A stretch of 64,000 bases of DNA from Earliella scabrosa (Eukaryota > Basidiomycota > Agaricomycetes > Polyporales > Polyporaceae), in NCBI GenBank assembly GCA_022605405.1, contig JABYQQ010000021.1, forward strand, positions 1-64,000. The letters are read 5' to 3'. Shown one piece after another: positions 59,032 to 64,000 of this stretch. The notes under the pieces were generated by a model. That model had not been told where the DNA came from. It ran no database searches and was given only the letters and a program-made list of their open reading frames with translations. The position numbers and the translations under genes were made by a program. Within the stretch, counting starts at the first letter, position 1. Each line of letters starts with the position of its first letter.

Positions 59032-59683
59032 GAGGCCGCCGCTGTGTGCGAGACACTGGAAGCGCATCTCCCGGGCCGGATGCGCGCCGCGCACGCCAGT
59101 GCGCAAGGGAACGACGTGCACGAGAAGGCGGCGCAAAGGAGGCTCCGCGCGGACATTGCTGCCTTCTTGCGGGCACGCGGCGAATGCCGCGATGGTACGG
59201 GGGCACTGACTGGGACTAGTGAGTGTTTGCCTACGTATCGAGTCCTTTCTCCGTCCCTTTCTCCCGCCACTATTACTCCGACATTATGTGCGCATTACGC
59301 TCAGAACGCGTACTGACTGACGCGCGAGACTCGGACTCTTACAACACCCAACCCCATCCCGCGGGCGGCGACAGCGCGGACGGCCCGGCACTCTCCAGTA
59401 TTAATCCGAAGCTCGTCGAGGCCGTTGAAGACGAAGAGGTGCGTTCTTTTCGGTGAACCCTCCGTGCGTCCGTGCGAGCAGTGGCTGACTTGGCTTTCGA
59501 TAGCCTGCAGACTTCTCCCTCGTGGACCTAGACCGCTCCCTGCCGGTGGAGGAGAGCCCGCTCGTGCTCAAGACGAAGCGTATGGGCCTCTTTGCGCCCT
59601 CTCTGGACGTTGACGGGGCCTCCCTCAAACTCGTGAGCGCTGCAGCCAAACGCCGCACCGGAAAGCTCGCAGGCGGTGTCTGA
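59032..59683 (+). CDS. Unknown protein, 5' end unresolved
   Basis: Exons (partial) 59032-59218, 59305-59438 and 59504-59683 join in phase through standard GT-AG introns and end at a TGA. The product starts inside a helical segment (EAAAVCETLEAHLPGRMRAA, then RRLRADIAAFLRARGECRD), followed by an acidic linker (DSDSYNTQPHPAGGDSADG) and a conserved-looking tail (PADFSLVDLDRSLPVEESPL ... KRRTGKLAGG). I do not recognise the family. The first exon was not found; an AG precedes 59032 and an ATG lies at 58949, but that frame does not join. The short helical plus acidic layout could suit a small complex subunit; this is a guess. Confidence 0.4.
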
Positions 59684-60737
59684 ACTCGCAGCGCGCATCG
59701 TTTCGCTCGCCAACCTTCCGCTTTTCATATCTCGAGCCTATCTCTATGAAAACACCGAGCGCCATGCACTCTCCCTCTCTGCTCTGCACCCGCTGCGAGC
59801 TCTCTATGTGCGGCCTCTCGTTACCAATTGACCTCCGTAAGCTTCGCGGCTTCGGCTCCCTTCACCTGCGATATGGCCTGCTCCTTCTGCATCGAACGCG
59901 AACACGGTCCCATACGCACGCACGCGCACGGTTCACGGACATCTGCGCCCCATCGCCAAAACTCTAAGCTTAACTGTTATCTGCCTCGCCATCACCAAAG
60001 CGCCCTCTCGAGCTCCCGACTGCTCCCGATACCGCACGAGGCGCATTTCTCGCGCCCCCGACGCGTCCGCCCAAGTCCCGCTCCGCAGACGCGTCACGAC
60101 ACGGTCACGTGGGCGCGTCTACCGGCTCCCCGCCCCGGTCTCCCGCTCCTCTCCTCAAGGCTCGACGAGCGCCTGTTTCTTATTGTCTTTGCGCGTCGCC
60201 GTTCTCGCACATCGTCATTCTAGCGCAAACTCGGGGAGGTGCAAGACAATGGGCGGGCGGCAGAAGGGTGTGGGTCCTATTGTTCTTTTGCGCCGCGACA
60301 TCGATGCGCGACATTGATTCTCGGACACTAGGGCAGGGATAGGACAGGATGGGGCAGGATGGGGCAGGATGGGGCGTTCCGTGCTATGCCTGCCCGCTTT
60401 CGCTCTTTTGTCTTCGTGGGTTGGGCGCGCGTCATGGGTCGCGGCGTGCGGACAATCCCATCATTGGTGGGGCAGGGACCGGGGTGCGTGTGTGTGGTCG
60501 GTCAAGGGCGTAAGGGGGAGGGAGAGAGGATAAAGGGTGGAGCGAGCGAACTCTCTCTCGTTCTGCTGAGAAGTGCCACCCGCGTATCCACCCCCTCCCC
60601 GCTGCTACCTGCAACCTCAGTGCTCGACGCACTTCGCACCTATCTTTGTGTAGCCTACCTCGCCGCGTATCACACTACACACCTCGCACCGCATACCCCA
60701 CCATCCACGCCACCCCCACCCTCCCCGACCCACAAGA
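59684..60737. other. Intergenic and promoter of the 61-kb gene
   Basis: A GGGGCAGGAT triplication (60349-60370) and a C/A-rich stretch just before the start at 60738 are the only structures seen. Confidence 0.5.
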
Positions 60738-61449
60738 ATGCCTTTCATCGGATCCAAGACCAAGTCCTCCACCCACCGCGCGCACACCACGCACACCGTG
60801 AACATGCCCACGCCCATGTCCATGCCCGCCCCGCCGCCGTCCGTGCACTCGCAGCAAGCCGCGCTCGCGACGCTGCAGTACCAGCAGGACCTCATCGCGG
60901 ACTTCTGGAGCGGGTCCGCCGCGCCCCGGCCCGTCCCGCCCGTCTTCTCCAACAACGCGCGGGCGCCGTCCCCGCCGCGCTCCTCCGCGTCCTCGTCGCA
61001 CTCGAGCTCAAGGGGCTCGGAGAAGGAGAAGAAGACAAAGACAAAGTGGGCGGGCGCGATCATGGCGCGCTCCGCCGCACGCGAAGACTCGTCCGACCAC
61101 GACCATGAGCAAGAGCAGGAGCAGGAGCCAAAGACACGCGCGCGGACGCTGTTCCTCTGGGGCTTTCGTACGTCTCCCCTTCCTCTCTGTCCTTCATCCT
61201 CGGTGCCCCGTGGCTGACCTGGCGTCGAGGCAAATAGTGTGTCCGCCGCTGTGGCTCGCGGGCGCGGCGCTGCTCTGTCACCCGAGCACGCCGCGCGCGG
61301 GCACCCCGCTGCCCGTGCACGTCGCGAAGCGCGTCGCGGCGCTCCGGGAGGCGGAGGCGCGGTGGGCGGGGCGGTGCGTGTATGCGTGCGCCGTCGTCTT
61401 CGTTGTCATCCTCGTTTTGGTGCTCGCGGCGGTCCTCCATGGCATGTGA
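60738..61449 (+). CDS. Tail-anchored Ser/Pro-rich membrane protein
   Basis: Exons 60738-61167 and 61238-61449 join in phase for 213 aa. The N-terminal two thirds are disordered: a Thr/His/Met/Pro stretch (THRAHTTHTVNMPTPMSMP), a short conserved-looking segment AALATLQYQQDLIADFWSG, then Ser/Pro and a Glu/Lys/Gln-rich linker. The splice join creates LFLWGFLCPPLWLAGA, which I associate with a widespread fungal family of small unknown membrane proteins. A second hydrophobic helix (YACAVVFVVILVLVLAAVL) ends the protein three residues before the stop, so it is probably tail-anchored with the bulk in the cytoplasm. AGAATG start context after a C/A-rich leader. Function unknown. Confidence 0.7.
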
Positions 61450-62156
61450 TGAGGCGCGGGGGGCACCGGTTAGAGCGAGACGTCCTGGAGGTGCGTTTGA
61501 GTGTCCTTGTGTGCGCGCGTGAGCTGACGGGTGTGTTGGGTGCAGATGTACTTACCGTTTGAGTTTGAGTTTGAGTTGTAGCATACCCCATACCCTCCCC
61601 TCCCCCTCCTTGCGATTCCCCGTGCGTCGGGTATCCTCCGTTCTTGTATCATATACGCCCTCGAGGGCGTGCGTCGTTCCTACTCCTACCCTCCTACCCA
61701 TCCCCGACTCGTGCACGTCCGCACACCCACGCTCTGACTTCAGCCTATTGTGATATTATCGAGCCTTGCTGTACCGCTACCCTCATTGTCTATCCTCCCG
61801 TGTATACCTACCGTACGATTCGTTCGCGCATCATGATCAATAGACCATGCCCCGATAATTCCCATCCCACTTGCCCGTTGCATCCCTCCCCGAGACAGCC
61901 GAGGACGCGACAGCGCCCAGACCTGCAGCTTGTAGGCTGTAGGGGTCTCCACGCACGCCGTCTCCGAGCGGATCGCACCCCGCGCTGCTTCCTCGAGTTC
62001 CATTCCACGCCATGAATCCAGCTCTGAAGCTAACCAACCTGGAACCCAAGATCTCGCAGATCTAGAGGCATCGATGCACGGTGCAAGCCAACGCGAGAAG
62101 ACCCCGTCGGCATCGTCGTCGATGGCGGACGCGCGCGTGCAGCTGACGTCGACAGA
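61450..62156. other. Intergenic, no supported gene
   Basis: Three TTTGAG repeats follow the gene at 61559. Otherwise nothing. Confidence 0.5.
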
Positions 62157-62767
62157 TAGTCTCGTAACCAGCCGATTAGGGCCCGTCCAAAAGAGGCAAC
62201 GAGAAACGAGACAAGGAAGAGACGGGCCCTAATCGTCTGGTGAATTTCGTATAGGCGGGTAGTGGATAGTCACGCCCACGTGCACTCAGCACGTCATCGA
62301 GCCCCAAACGGAGTGGTCTCTTCGTCACAGCGTCCCGTTCTGCGCCCTGTCTGTGACCCCCGCCCTCCCCCGCCCCTGCCAGTACGGGGGTTGGAGGTGA
62401 CTATATGCGCCTCCAGCCGGCGAGACGTGGATGCAAGAGAAGGCGGTGCCGAGCCTGACGCACGTCCCATGCTAACCCATGCGAAATGTGAGTTACAGCG
62501 CCGCCGCAATTTCAGCTCTGTTTACGACTGCAGCTGCCTGTATGCGGGCGGCGGGCGGCGAGCGACAGCGGCGAGGTGGTGTGGCAGAGCAGGGAGTCCT
62601 TCCATCCCGGTGGGGAGGAGTCACGAGGCTGTCACAGTGACTATCCCACACCCGTCTATACGAAAGTCACCAGACGTTATAGGCCAGTCTCTCCCGGTCT
62701 TCTCGTTTCCCCTGCCTTTTTTGGACCGGGTGAGACTGTAAGCCTATAGCGGCTGGTTACGAGACTA
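62157..62767. mobile_element. MITE with 9-bp target duplication
   Basis: Terminal inverted repeats TAGTCTCGTAACCAGCCG at 62157 and its reverse complement ending 62767 are perfect over 18 bp. They are flanked by GTCGACAGA on both sides (62148-62156 and 62768-62776). A second internal inverted repeat (GATTAGGGCCCGTC / GACGGGCCCTAATC) lies at about 62174-62235. At 611 bp there is no transposase. A 9-bp duplication points to the Mutator-like (MULE) group. Confidence 0.8.
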
Positions 62768-62776
62768 GTCGACAGA

Positions 62777-64000
62777 GGCACCTTCGCCGCCTAACGCCTC
62801 CCTCGAGTCAATCTAATTCGGTCTGAACTCGGAGTGACGAGATCTGGACGCAGACAAGCGTGCGTGTCGGTGCCGCGGCGATCGCGCATCGACGTCATCC
62901 GTCCGAACCTTCCTCTCCTGTCACCCTGTCAGTGCGTCAATGTCAACGGCGGGGGTTATCCTTCGGTGCCTGGAAGCGCGCGCCGGGAGACAGGCGGCGA
63001 GCGTGGATCCGCCGCACACCGACAGCGACTCGCCGTGACAGGGCGCGCACGATCGGCGGGCTGCGACTCCGCCCGAGCGCGATGGCGCGCGGCCGCCCCA
63101 TCGCCTGTCGCGGGCGACTTTGTTTGCGCGCGCGTGTCGTGTCGTCTGTCCTCGTCGGGCTACAGGATGCAGTGAGGTTAGACTTGGAGGATATGATGTT
63201 AGGGCACCGCCAGTACCAGTGACACTGGCGGGTGTCCCTGTTCGGTATGCTTTCCGTCGTATGCTCTGTCCGACCGTCGCGCTGCCGCGCGAACCTTGGG
63301 AGCCCGAGGAGAGCTAGCAAGCGTTCTAGTCTGCTCGTCTGAGTCAAAGCTCGAGAAGTAGACGGGCATCCATCAGGTCCTCGTGATACACGTTTTCGCA
63401 CAGCACCGAACCCTGAGCTCGAACCTCGAGCCTCGAGCTCCGAGCTCCGTTATCGCCGAGCGGACGACCTGACGTGCCATTACGGCATCTGCGCGACCCA
63501 GAACTGAATAGACGCAGCAAGAACGTGTAGAACACGAACGCACGCATCTCGACATGCTCGTATAATCGCCTTCAGGTCTGAAGCCTCAGGGCCACGACCG
63601 GTGTCTACGGAGCTTGCGTTTGTCGGCGAGGAGCCAGTCGACCTGTGGGTGCCGCCCGACATGTGAGTGCCTCACAGCTACGCGTATCACGAATACACAA
63701 ACGCACCTCCTGCCCTACTCGCCTCGCGGGTGGCACAGTCCACAACTAGTGTGGACCCCACATCAGCACGCCCGCTCGGGCGTATCGTCAAAGGGGCCTT
63801 TGTCTGTTCCTCGCTCACACTGGCGCCACTGTCGCCTCCGACGTGGCAAGACGCGTAAACGCTGCGACGCCTGCCCGCACGCACACGGCTGGCAGCCTGT
63901 TCGGCCTCGGTCAGTCGGAGGTACGGCATCTGCGAGTTGCGGGTCGCGAGCACTCACCGACGTCCTGCTTAACGTTACCGCACATCACGCCCTGCCGGCG
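62777..64000. other. Intergenic, no supported gene
   Basis: High-GC sequence with short frames on both strands. Nothing recognisable up to the window end. Confidence 0.45.

Noticed and set aside
1..64000. CRISPR arrays, rRNA genes, bacterial operons or phage genes
   Set aside because: None seen; spliced genes and the tRNA show a nuclear fungal genome.

Overview
This window looks like a chromosomal segment of a filamentous basidiomycete, most likely an agaricomycete (a polypore-type fungus is my inference). The reasons are genes split by many 45-80 nt GT-AG introns, small F-box/leucine-rich receptor families, agaricomycete-specific unknown families, a KDZ (Kyakuja-Dileera-Zisupton) transposase, a TET/JBP dioxygenase, a fungal P450 and a eukaryotic tRNA with internal A and B boxes. 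All gene models below were spliced by hand, by checking donor and acceptor sites and reading phase across every junction.

Left part (1-16.6 kb): a diverged F-box-like gene; two intact genes of unknown agaricomycete families (3.0-4.6 kb and 7.5-9.4 kb); a fold-back element at 5.7 kb; a tandem pair of paralogous genes (11.1-12.2 and 13.4-14.3 kb) whose N-terminal half resembles the HicA/YcfA fold and whose tail is a 30-bp coding minisatellite; and a small NTF2/SnoaL-like gene.

Middle-left (16.6-26.0 kb, mostly minus strand): two paralogous F-box genes flank a secreted alpha/beta hydrolase. The right copy is clean. The left copy carries a 1.24-kb CACTA-type insertion in an intron and two coding lesions, and the right copy serves as the empty-site reference.

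Centre (26.6-49.0 kb): about 22 kb without host-type genes, holding six intact genes that look like one composite selfish module. They are a 1,580-aa KDZ transposase fused to a Ulp1-type SUMO protease (+); a 652-aa unknown coiled-coil protein (-); a 379-aa TET/JBP 2-oxoglutarate/Fe(II) dioxygenase (-); a 903-aa protein with an internal Zn2Cys6 cluster (-); a 387-aa acidic disordered protein (+), divergent from the previous one; and a giant 2,161-aa Val-Pro repeat protein (+). An association of KDZ elements with TET/JBP genes in fungi is published (Iyer and colleagues, PNAS 2014). The full six-gene layout and the roles of the other four proteins are, as far as I know, not described. No terminal inverted repeats could be fixed.

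Right part (49-64 kb): a cytochrome P450 (-), tRNA-Val(UAC), a small partly resolved gene at 59 kb, a tail-anchored Ser/Pro-rich membrane protein at 61 kb, a 611-bp MITE with 9-bp target duplications at 62 kb, and GC-rich intergenic DNA.
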